Positions 31,746 through 42,178 of a stretch of DNA of 64,000 nt are shown piece by piece. Numbering within the stretch: the stretch's first letter is position 1; every line of letters starts with the position of its first letter. This stretch comes from Apium graveolens (lineage: Eukaryota; Streptophyta; Magnoliopsida; Apiales; Apiaceae), in contig NC_133656.1 in the NCBI RefSeq assembly GCF_009905375.1, forward strand, positions 241,112,401-241,176,400, read 5' to 3'. A model generated the notes under the pieces. That model worked only from the letters and a program-made list of their open reading frames with translations, made no database searches and was not told the origin of the DNA. The position numbers and the translations under genes were made by a program.

Positions 31746-34680
31746 GGCCGGATACGAGAACCAGAGAGATTGTTTGAGTTTGAGATTTGAGAGAGATTGT
31801 TTATAGGGTTATGAAAATATGGGTGGCCTTTTACCCAAAATTTGGGCGGCCTTTTAGTTAAATTTTTTTGCCCCGTTTTAAACATTTTACTACCCAAAAA
31901 GTTTCATAAAATATTTTGTGTTTTATTTTTTTAATAAATAAAAATTTAGTTATTATTTTACAAAAAACGTTAATTACTTATTTCTATTTGTTTACTTTTA
32001 AAAATTCGTATATATATATATACTTTTTATTTTTAAAACTTTTATATTAGTGCTCGTCTTAAAACAGGAGGAATTTTAATTATTTTTAATTTTTATTACT
32101 TTTAAAGTTCAATTTTTAAGTATTTTTAAATTTACTAGTTTTAAAAGTTCCTATTTAAAATTTCATTAAATATTTATTATATCCACGTGTAACTCATTTA
32201 TTAAATTTGTATATCACCTTAAGTATTCTTATAAAATTAAGATATAATTTTAAAAACTATTATATATATGTTTTTATACTCTAAGGTAACATTTTGACAA
32301 GAATGTGACAAGCTGCAACACTTTTTACCTAGTGCAACATCACATTTTTGGCTAAGGTAACACAAAAAATACAATGTTAGATTAGGTCATGAGTACCATA
32401 TCTAGGGTAACATATTATGTAACATTCTCGAAGAGGGCGGTTGCGATAGGCCATCTATGGCGTAGTGATCCTTAGACTTGAGGTCATCATAGTCATCTTG
32501 TGTACACTGAACTATGCTTTGGTTTAGTTCTTAGTCTCAAGGAACAATTATAAGGGCTTTACTGGGTATAGGAATTTGTACACGAAGATAGTGTATGATC
32601 AATAAAGGATCTACCCCTTCCAGTATAGGAAGAGAATGTTCAATGCTGATCCACTTATGTTAGTTCAGGAATCTCTGGCCAGAGTGAATGAAATTAGAAA
32701 GGAGTTTCTAATTTACATTAAATAGAACTAAGCATAGTGAATGGGAAAGCAAGTGATTAAATAAGATAGGCTTGACACAAGTTCCATGCCTTGTATTTAA
32801 TCGTGATATTGCAGGGTAGAAGGAATTAATTGTACGATTTCTACTCACTGAATAGGTTCTTCGTATTCTAAATAGTGAATTCGTATTATCCGGATAGTCG
32901 CGATATGCTGAGAAGTATCCCTCACGATGTAGAATAAATATGATTAATTAATTAATCATATTTAATGAATTAGAGAATTTATATAAATAATGATAAAATA
33001 GTTTTATTATTATTTATTTCTACTACCGGCTTAATATTGAAACTACAGGGTCACACCATAAAAGAGAATGATTTAATAGTGGAGGAATTAATTAATAATG
33101 GCTGATAATTATTTATTTATGAAATAAATAATTAATTGGCAAATTTAATAATTGATTTAATGAGATTTAATTGATTATATATTAATTAAGAAAAGGTTCT
33201 TAATATTATTAATTAAGAATTTAATTTTTGGAAATTAAATCAAGTGAGAGAATTATTTCTAAAGAATTTAGAAAAAGGATTAATAATTAAAAGGTGTTTT
33301 AATTATTAGTGAAAATAATAAAGGGTTAATAATAATAATAATATTTTATGGGAAAATTTTCAGCTGAAAATTTTGCCTATAAATATACTATTATAAACCC
33401 TATTTTTGCCTTAACCAAAAAGATTGACAAAACCCTAATTCTCTCCATCTCCTCCTCCTTCATTACATCGTTTTCTTGGTGGATACCGATGGAGTGCTTC
33501 ACACTTGAGGAGCAGCTGCTAAGGATCTCCGTTCATCGTTCTTGGATCGCTATTAAAAACCTCCATCTTTCCATTAACGTAAAGCTTCTTAAGGTAAACA
33601 TACTGAACTACGAATTAAATATTATATTTTCGCATGGATCCTGCGGAGGGTTTCGGTTCTTTTTAAGATTAAATTTATGTTTTCGCTGCGTTTATGTAGC
33701 CACATTTTTCATGTCTGCAGATCTCACCCTTTGAGAGTTGAACATTGCCTCATCCGCCTCAAACTTCGTTAGCTTGACAAAAGCCAACCCCAGTTGCCCC
33801 ATCGTCTCCCCAATTTCTTGCTGAGCTTTAATTTCATGTCAATAGCATACTTCCCATTTCATTATACATATTATTAGTACCTAAATCAACTACATGACAG
33901 TAATAAATATTACAAATTTACATATAACACCGAGGCAAATATCGATATTTCCATTATTGTATGGAGCTAGGAAATTGATTAACATACATTTAAGCTCAAT
34001 CAAGTCTGAGATGTCGCAACTCAAAATGGTCTCGCTAGATCAACATTATAAGACAAATATCAATACATATTTGAATCGAGAAACATTACTAATTATATAA
34101 ACCGACAAACATAGCACTCAAAATTTATAATTTACATCAAAAGAGTTCAATAGACCTGCTGAGAAGCATTACCAATCTGATTCTCGAAATCCTACAACTT
34201 ACCCTTCCTCTCCAAAAATTCCTTATCTTCCTCCACAACCGGTGGCTTAACCGCACCCCAATCATTCGTAACCGACTGCTTCAACTCCTTAAAAATCCTC
34301 AACAAATCCCTCCCTCCTTTCGCAGGCAACGCAACCTCATTCACATCCAATGCACTCCCTTGCAAACTCTCCCTCCCAAACAACTGCCAAGGCAACTTCA
34401 CCGCCCCATCCAACATTCTCGACGCCACATCGCCACATCCGTGGTCCTCACCAACGGCAACTTCCCTTTCGACACGTCTTGCTCCTTCTGAGGATCCGAA
34501 ACCGTGATTCGCACACACTTCGCTCCGGAATGTGAAGTCGAAGTTGCGAACAAATCATGACCGTTCACTCCACTTCCTCCGTTGCTATCTTCTCCATCGA
34601 ACGATCGAAATATTGCTTCAGCATACGAAGGCGGTTCGAGAAACGTGTTGTACGGATTAGGTTGTTGATTTCTCGATTGT

Positions 34681-34707
34681 TTCTACACATCTCGGATCGA
34701 GATGTGT
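34681..34707. repeat. Short inverted repeat upstream of SNX2 fragment
   Basis: CTACACATCTCG and CGAGATGTGTAG face each other across three bases. Present in unit C at ~61184-61211. It may be part of the SNX2 leader. Role unknown. Confidence 0.5.
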
Positions 34708-35219
34708 AGGAGAATATAATAAGAAGGTGAGCGGAGGAGAGGATGGTGGAGGTGAGAAGGGGTGTGAAGATCTGAGTGAAGAGAGGAGTTGAAAGACGAG
34801 GCGACCACTGCTAATGATTTATGTTTGTTAGGGTTTTATATAAAAATGATAAATTTTTAGGGCTTGTCTGTTAACGGGTTGGGCCTTGACTTAATTAAGT
34901 CTTTACAATCATAATTTCTTAATTATTTTGATAAATATCTTGTTGCTTTTCTGTAAATTATTTAAATATTATTTTAATTTTCGAGTATCAGCTCAGATTT
35001 AGAGAGAAAGAGTGAATTTTTGTTAAGGGGGAAATAGCCACCCAATTTTTTGGCCTGGGAAAGTGTGCAGATTTGTGTCTCAACATCATTTAATTATTTT
35101 TTTAGTTTTTTATTAAATATTTACAATTTTAAATATTATAAGAAAATTGTATAACTAATGTAAAATATATGTCAAAATAACACGACAATGATAAAATTAA
35201 TCGGAACAATTATTTGTAT

Positions 35220-36110
35220 AATTGAATTGTCGAACAAGAATTCAAAAAAAAATAGAAATCATTCGGGACAAGAATCTACATGGAACCCGTGTTGACCGTA
35301 ATTTGACTATTATAAAAACACACGATATAAAATCTATTTTTTTAAAAAAAAATTACACAGCTTAAAAATTAGTAGGTAATATCATCCGTACAGTTGGATC
35401 GTTGAACAAGAATTTTAAAAAAAATAGAATCACCACTCGGGACAAGACTTGGTTATAGGAACTCGTGTTGACCGTAATTTGACTATTATAAAAACACACG
35501 CTATAAAATCTAAATTTTTAAAAAATAATTACACATTTTTAAAATAAGTAGGTAATATCATCCGTACGGTTGGATCGTTGAACAAGAATTTTAAAAAAAT
35601 AGAATAATCACTCGGGACAATACTAGGTAACAGCAACCCGTGTTGACCGTAATTTGACTATTAAAAAAGCACGTGATATAAAATCTAATTTTTTTAAAAA
35701 AAAATAAACATCTCTAAAATTAGAAGGTAACATCATCTGTACGGTTGGATCGTTGAACAAGAATTTTAAGAAAATAGAATCACCACTCGGGACAAGTCTT
35801 GGTTATAGGAACCCGTGTTGACCGTAATTTGACTATTATAAAAACATACGATATAAAATTTAATTTTTTTTAAAAAACATTTAGACATCTCTAAAATTAG
35901 TAGGTCTCATCATCCGTACTGTTGGATCATTGAACAAAAAATTTAAAAAAATAGAATCACCACCCGGAACAAGACTACGTAATGTGAACCCGTGTGCACC
36001 GGGGTTTGACTATTAAAAAAGCACGTGATATAAAATTTATTTTTTTTAAAAAAAATTACACATCTCTAAAACTAGTAGGAAATAAAATTTGTACGGTTGG
36101 ATCAATTAAA
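35220..36110. repeat. ~175-bp tandem repeat, about five copies (unit B)
   Basis: Counterpart of the 6745-7640 array, with the same number and order of repeats. Confidence 0.85.
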
Positions 36111-36219
36111 AATTATTTAAAAAAAATTATAACATGAATATAACAAACAAATTTTAAGAATAGTACAATAACTAACGCAATACTAAATAACCTATTGCAA
36201 CACCAGAAAGCAAATGCAA

Positions 36220-36482
36220 CGCCTGAAGTGCCATGTCAGCAAGTGGGCCCCACTATGTGCCATGTCAGCATGCCACGTCAGCATTTTGGTCCCCCATGTG
36301 GGTCCCACTAATCCCATGTCAGCATGCTGCCGTGGCATGCCACGTCAGCATTCCACATCACCAATTGGCCCCATATGTGGGGGCCCAAAATGCTGACGTG
36401 GCATGACACGTCAACATGCCACGTTAGCACCCGTGGGTCCCCAGCACGCCACGTCAGATTTATTTTCCACGTCAGCATTTAT
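36220..36482. repeat. ACGTCA-rich subterminal repeats of Pack-CACTA (unit B)
   Basis: CCACGTCAGC-type repeats in both orientations, as at 7735-7995. Several CpGs have become TpG or CpA here (e.g. ATGTCAGC), which fits methylation-driven decay. Confidence 0.7.
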
Positions 36483-36699
36483 TAAATAAAAAAAAATATC
36501 TAATGCAACGCTATGACCTCTATTGTTACACGCTGCACAACACTAACAGTTATTAGCAATGGTAGCTTCAATGTAATGCAACGCTTTCATCACTATGTTG
36601 CAATAAACTGAAAATTTTGTAGATAATGCAACGCTTTTTGTGCAACGCTGGATAAAAACCGTTGCCTATGCGCACTTATGGCGTAGTGAATGTTCATGA

Positions 36700-36808
36700 C
36701 CGATAAGATGATGATGCCTAAAACTTTTTTACCTATGGGAGGATTAGCTAAGAATGCGATCGCTATCCAACCTGAAGCTTGATAAATAGACCCTACTTTA
36801 ATAATCAC
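36700..36808 (-). other. Open minus-strand stretch right of Pack-CACTA, unidentified
   Basis: Reads VGSIYQASGWIAIAFLANPP and then GKKVLGIIILSVMN. It is hydrophobic and open in units B and C (63200-63309) but broken by a ~37-bp deletion in unit A. It could be part of the same host gene as the exon-like piece at 24013-24190, split by the CACTA insertion. Family not recognised and may be chance. Confidence 0.25.
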
Positions 36809-37446
36809 TTTGTACTTTACATATTTTGTAACTCTAATCCAAGATATAAATCAATCACCTGGTTCCTAACGTGCAAAAGACTCAGAAAAGCTCATCTTAG
36901 TTAAAATTATGTACATGCCTTCAGGAGAACATATTGTAAAGGCTAAAATCTAAATTACATGAAAAGAGAAGATGAAAGGAGAAAAATACGACAAATATAA
37001 AAGTAATAGGAAGAAATAAAGGGAGAAAATCATTAATCCTTGAGATGGATGGCATGAGAGATGTGTTCACCTCCACTTGAAACTCAAAAAAGCTCATCGT
37101 CCATTAATGTTGTAGATCCATGAGAGCACACCATACACAAGAGATAACAATCCAAAAAAATTAAAGATTATGATACGATAATTGGTGGAATAATATCAAA
37201 AATTGCACATGAACTACAACTTTAAGTCTCTCGTTCATTAATTGGTGGAATATCGATGACAGATCCTTCCCCGCTATGCAAGCACTTTAAATACCTGTTA
37301 ATAAACCAGGTAAAATTGAATTCCTGAAGAAAAAATAGTTACTGAAACTTCAAGAACTAATATGGCCAAATAATAAAATTATCGACATTATTCTAGAACA
37401 CAATTATATACTCTTCTTAAAACCATGTGCTTCTTACGACAAACTG

Positions 37447-38156
37447 TAGGAATGGCAAAATAATCCGATCCGACGGATACCCGATCCGAAACCCGAAATT
37501 TTGGATTTACCGAACCCGATTTTTTAGATTTGGATATGGATTTAATTTTTAAACCCGGAAATTTTTGGATTTGGATTTGGATATTAGGTAAACCGATCCG
37601 AAACCAGATCCGAAAATTTTTTGATATTGGATTTGCAATAAATTTTTATGTTTATGTTAAAAATTAACTAATTATAAAGTTTAATAAAATATAATTATTC
37701 AATCATTTAAATGGGTGATAAGGTTTATAAGGTTAACAAAATATCTTTTAGTAATAAATCTAAAAAACTGGGTATCAATTGAGTTGATTTTTTAAATATT
37801 AACTATAGATATAATAACACAATTAATGATGTGGTGGAATGGTTGAAGATTACACGTTAAAACTCTTTCGCTACAAGTCGGTTGTTCAATCTCAAGCACT
37901 TGTAATATCAATAATTATACAAAATTTCAGATTTCAGGTTCAGATTCGGGTTTCGGGTTCGGGTATGAATATCCAATTCAAAAATATTTCGGGTTCGGTT
38001 ATACCCGAATCCGATCCAAAATTTGATGGATCGGGTTCGGATATTCATTTTCGGGTATTTTTCGGGTTCGGGTCGGGTTCGAGTATTGATAAAATTTTCG
38101 GGTTTGGATATGGATTCTGCAATACTCGACCCGATCCGACCCGATTGCGATCCCTA
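37447..38156. mobile_element. hAT-like non-autonomous element (unit B)
   Basis: Same 710-bp element as at 8963. Here the 8-bp target duplication acaaactg is perfect (37439-37446 and 38157-38164). Ends are TAGGAATGGCAA and ATCCCTA. In unit C it lies within the 2.4-kb deletion. Confidence 0.75.
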
Positions 38157-38302
38157 ACAAACTGGATTTGTTCCCCTAAAAACAAACATCTAATGTTGTG
38201 AAAAATATTTAAAAAATCATATGCCTATATAAACTTATACAAATAATTTAAGCTTAGTTTTTTGTACATGAAAATTAAAAAAGAATTATACATATATATA
38301 TA

Positions 38303-38554
38303 GGAGAATGATCAAATAGAAACCAAAATTAAAATAGAAACTAGAAACTAATCTAAGCCATTAGATCAACATAATCTAATGGTCCCCCTTAAATCACCCC
38401 ACCCAACTACTCTGCACCCTCCAACACTCAATTTCAGTTTTTCCCCTCCGTTTTTAATTTGATTTTTCCCGTCAAACCGTAATTTTTTTTTTAAAATCCG
38501 ATTTCACTGTATTTTTCTACATCTCTCAACGATCGATTTGCATACCATATGTGT

Positions 38555-38556
<2 letters not shown>
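38303..38556. mobile_element. Truncated MITE (unit B)
   Basis: Left end as at 9817. The right ~75 bp, including the right inverted repeat, is missing, joined to the AT/GA microsatellite. Confidence 0.6.
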
Positions 38557-38588
<32 letters not shown>

Positions 38589-38634
38589 CTTGTACTTATA
38601 TGTTTGTGTGAATGGAAGAAGCTTGCCTTGTTGT

Positions 38635-38790
38635 AACATGACATAATTTCTGTTAATTGGATGCTTTGCAAATCTGCTAAGAGAGGAGTGGTGAACAGAA
38701 CTCACTTGTTCTCACTGTTATCCAAATTGAAAATCCAACCTTGTTTTTTGTTGGGAGCTCCTGCAAAGCTACAAACTCATAATGATTGAA
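38635..38790. repeat. Second copy of the ~145-bp dispersed repeat (unit B)
   Basis: Matches 24261-24405. It is absent from unit A because of the ~0.8-kb deletion there, and from unit C because of the 2.4-kb deletion. Confidence 0.6.
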
Positions 38791-39063
38791 ACATGTACGT
38801 AATCTTAATGTATTGAAAACTAAATGTTGGTAGCAAGAATAAATGAATTTAAAGTCATTTTTCAATTATAGTTTTTATAAAAATAACATGCAACTCTTCC
38901 CAACAAAGAAAAAGCTCACAAACTTTTCCACAGTACACAAAAGTAGCACCAAACTTGAACCAAATATTGTAAACAAATAGGTAAGAAAGCACTGAGTTGT
39001 GATGCTGGATTCTGGAATACACCCTCTGTTGGTGCATCAAGTATCATGTGATGATGTTTAGTA

Positions 39064-39306
39064 CTCCCTCTCCCTCTGTTCCTAAAAACGTTTCCTATTT
39101 GTGTTGGACATGTTTTCCAATGCATACTTTTGATTCTTAATATCTTTAATTTCGTATTAGTATTAAATATAAAAACTTCATTATATTAAAGTACTCATAT
39201 ATACGAATTTAACAAGATCACTCATGATTATATTTGATCTTATAAATTAGACATAAATTAATAGTCAATCGCTTACGTTGAATAGTGCCAAAAGTCAAAA
39301 TATGGA
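39064..39306. mobile_element. Stowaway-like MITE, right end truncated (unit B)
   Basis: TA then CTCCCTCTCCCTCTGTTCC matches the consensus Tc1/mariner Stowaway terminus (CTCCCTCCGTCCC with TA target). The far side, GTGCCAAAAGTCAAAATATG, resembles the usual inner right-end sequence, but the final GGGAG is missing. It abuts the coding relic at 39310. Confidence 0.55.
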
Positions 39307-39309
39307 GTC

Positions 39310-40529
39310 ACAGCCAAAATATTTAGTGATAGAAGCACCTCACACGCAAAAATCACCCACAAATTCTCTGGATGTGGACATGATTCACACATCAATTCCT
39401 GATTCTCCATCTTTAACTCTCATGGAGAAGCCAAAATCTACAGCAAGTGAGCATTATTTTTTAGATGATTTGTTGGCTCACTTGCCATTTCTTTCTGATT
39501 CTACTGAGAATACTATGCAAAATCTCATCAATCACCACAGATTCTACAGTAGTTTCCACTCCAAACTCTGTCATTTCTACTATCTCGACGAATATTGTTC
39601 ATCCATTGACCAGTGATTGTATCTCGACGGATGTGTTTAACAGCATTTATCCATTGACACTTTCAACTATAGCTTCGACGGATGTTTCTCATCCGTTGAC
39701 AATCACTGCACAACTTGAAATCTCAACTGTTGTCACAAGTGCAGATGATTTAGTAGTTGTACAATCACTCTTAGGATTGAGGAAAGGGAGTGAACATAGT
39801 GAGAGGCTGAGTTGCTCTCAGGCAAAAGGAGAGGAAAAGAGTGAAAATATGTAAGGTATTTCTTCCAACTTGGCGAAAGTGAGTGAGTGGAGTCTCGCCT
39901 TAGTAGGTGAAGGTGAGGGTGTGAGGGTGGGAAGCCAAGGGGAGCCCTTGATGTAAGAAAAGAGAGATTATGAGAGAAAAGTAGGTACAGAAGAATGGGA
40001 AGATCCCATTGTTAGTGAGTTAAGGGATGTCAATGAGGCTGAAAAGAAATAGCTATTTCAGCAAGATTATCAAGCTGTCTTAGACTCTGTTTCTTTTAAA
40101 GCTGAGGCATTTACTCACCATGTTCCAGCTTATGAAGTTTTAGCTGAACAGGACAATGTGGCTTCTGAGAGAATTATCAACTTGGTGCACACAACGGCTT
40201 CTATGCAAAGGGCCAAGGATGCAATCACTACCATGCCCTTCACAGCTGGTGATGAATTTGACTATCCAGCTGGTGGTTCTGAGGAGTTTGGGGATGAAGA
40301 TGATGATGAAGAAGATTTCATGCACACAGGGGGAGAAGCAGGCCATAGCTCAACTACAAACACTCCATCTTGGATGTTTAGCAAAGACTGTGATGAGCAC
40401 CATTTCAAATCAACTCTCTTTCACATCATTCAACAAACTCAGACAGCTCTTCAAGCCACTACAAATTCCAACACCAAGAGACTTCTTCATTTACTTTATT
40501 TTCTTCTATTTTCATTAATAATTTACTGA
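39310..40529 (+). pseudogene. Degenerate coding relic of unknown (possibly retroelement) family, unit B
   Basis: The fuller version of the relic at 10233. It includes ~218 bp missing from unit A, reading SVSFKAEAFTHHVPAYEVLA. Downstream frame 40158-40529 reads ITTMPFTAGDEFDYPAGG then an acidic run and PSWMFSKDCDEHHFKSTL. Stops (e.g. TAA after GEPLM, TAG in the EAEKK region) and frame changes break it. Repeated STD/SHP-type serine-threonine motifs mark the N-terminal part. No catalytic domain recognised. Confidence 0.4.
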
Positions 40530-42026
40530 AATATCCCCACTTCCGTTAAAGTTAACGGTTATCTTGGATGGAAAGTCATTAACGGGGTGCAAATAGAAGA
40601 GAAATTAATTTTATGGGGTGCAAGTTGACAGAGAAAATAATGTAGACTGAAATCGCAAAAATAAAAATAAAAGTGGATTATGAACTGCCAATTACTAAAA
40701 TAAAAAGAATTTTTTTATTGAATAACACACAAGTCAAAGATTTTTAAAATTGAAATCCAAATTAAATATGTCGATCCATTTATATCAATATATTTGATAA
40801 AAAGTAATATTGTAAATTAATGATAAAAAGTAATATTCTAAAATTCTCGATTAGACCCATCAATCCACCATTAATCCTATACAAAGTACTACACTAATTG
40901 ATTTTTGAAATATTTGAATGGAATCCTTACATAATGTGTTGGATTCATCAAATTTTGATTGGAAACTCTGGTTCGAATCTGCGAATTTATTAAACATGTT
41001 AGTATAGTTCAAAATTTATATCCCTTAAACCTAAATTTTTTATGGTTGTTTCCAAAATTATTGTAACTATTGATAGCTGAAATTAACTGGAATAAATTTA
41101 TCTTTTACATAAATTTTAAGGCAAAATAATAGATTCCATTTATGTCATGAAATACAATCAAAATGTCATTGAAATCGCACTATTATATATTTTGAAAAAT
41201 TAACGTAAATATTATCATTAACGACTTTACTTCCATAGGTGATTAAGAACATTATAATTTATTAATTACTTTGTTTGAATAAATAATAATTACTATAATT
41301 TTTAAATTTTTTCCATATATTAGTATTACTTGGAGATCTTGAATTAGAAATTCTCATTAAAATCTGCAAATTTTTAAAACAACATATCATTTAGGTTTCA
41401 AATTTTAAAAAAACTTCATTTTTTAAATATTTATACCATGTATAAACTTTATAGCCGTTTCTAAAGTAATTAATTGATTGTTAGAAGTTGGTTGGAATAA
41501 ATTTGATTTTAACGTTAATTAACCGCAAAATACTGGAGTTTATTTAAGTCACGAATACGATCAAATATCATTACGTATCTTGAAATATATGTCTGTTGAA
41601 ATTACATTATTACCATCATGTACAATTTAACTTATATAAGTTATTTAAAAAATCATATTTTCCAATTATTGTTTATTAATTACCCTGCTAGTACAAACAA
41701 CAATTGGTATAAATTTATACATGTGTAAGATTGCTCCTAGATTTTAAAATTTTTGTGCAACCTTATTTATATAGCATAACAATTTTCTTTTCCCAAACTA
41801 CCCCAAATTATTTGATGCAAAACATGAAAAATCTTACAAATATTTAATCACAAATTTACAGGTAAAAGGTAGGGATGAGGTATGTAAAGTGTGGGTTTAG
41901 GCCCAATACCATGAACCGCTAACGTCCCCTAGAAATTGGTTTTCCTGTGACCATGTGTAATAAAACAATTGGTCAGTTTCCAAATAACTGCAAAAAGGAT
42001 ACGTCCAGCACCCAATCCTAGGTACA
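40530..42026. other. AT-rich intergenic spacer (unit B)
   Basis: Counterpart of 11144-12640. Nothing coding seen. It ends at the exon-1 deletion junction of unit C. Confidence 0.7.
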
Positions 42027-42032
42027 CAACAG

Positions 42033-42038
42033 TGACTC
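42033..42038. other. Deletion junction removing exon 1 of CNOT9-like copy C
   Basis: TGACTC is shared by both deletion parents (12647-12652 and 13642-13647 in unit B). 995 bp were lost, including promoter, leader, ATG and exon 1. Confidence 0.9.
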
Positions 42039-42178
42039 GCCTAAATGACTGTATAGTATCATTTAATTTTGCTTGTTAGAAGTTTAAAGTGCAGAGTCAA
42101 ATTACTTACACTCTATGTTCTAATGTCTATTCGGTGATATAGTATATTTCATTTCTAACATGTGATTTATCAATACAG

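Larger units (their letters stand above)
28330..32467. mobile_element. Second CACTA element, nested, with captured gene fragments (unit B only)
   Basis: Left terminus CACTACACCATAGATGGCCT and inverted right terminus CACTACGCCATAGATGGCCT continue with GCAAC after a short mismatch. Target duplication ATC is at 28327-28329 and 32468-32470. Length 4138 bp. The empty site (gtatccttag) is at ~58951 in unit C. GGTAACAT/GTTACC motifs recur near both ends as subterminal repeats. No transposase frame was found. It carries a helicase fragment on + and a coiled-coil gene fragment on -. Confidence 0.9.
27861..33697 (+). mobile_element. Solo LTR (~1.7 kb) in SNX2 fragment, split by nested CACTA (unit B)
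   Basis: It starts TGAAAGAGATATGTCC. In unit C the same insert ends CCCTTCA with GTAGC on both sides. In B the last ~17 bp are deleted at the right end. It contains a promoter-like CTATAAATA (33378-33386) and long AT palindromes at 32936-32963 and 33353-33374. No internal retroelement genes remain, hence solo LTR. The family is not identified. Confidence 0.7.
27414..34674 (-). pseudogene. Sorting nexin 2 (SNX2) gene fragment, disrupted, unit B
   Basis: SNX2 is a PX-BAR retromer-associated sorting nexin. Minus-strand pieces: 34156-34674 (NPYNTFLEPPSYAEAIF, VRITVSDPQKEQDVSKG, then LDGAVKLPWQLFG and VTNDWGAVKPPVVEEDKEF); 33698-33820 (GETMGQLGLAFVKLTKFEAD, RVRSADMKN); 27795-27860 (AVKASRLYRELNAQTVKHL); 27414-27664 (LHDYLGVMLAINNAFSDRA, VQTLLSELASLNVRIEKLEA, then ELKENVRVTEEAK). 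Faults: the PX domain is missing between DVSKG and GKLPL; an 8-bp tandem duplication (GATGTGGC) shifts frame at ~34427; another frameshift lies after KIFCGEF; there is no start codon and no final C terminus. A solo LTR interrupts the exon at GCTAC. It lies within the Pack-CACTA, upstream of and collinear with the malic enzyme and RRN3 pieces. Confidence 0.85.

Noticed and set aside
28330..32467. A functional helicase gene
   Set aside because: The Walker A region is absent, there is a premature TAG in the third exon piece, and the piece lies inside a transposon.
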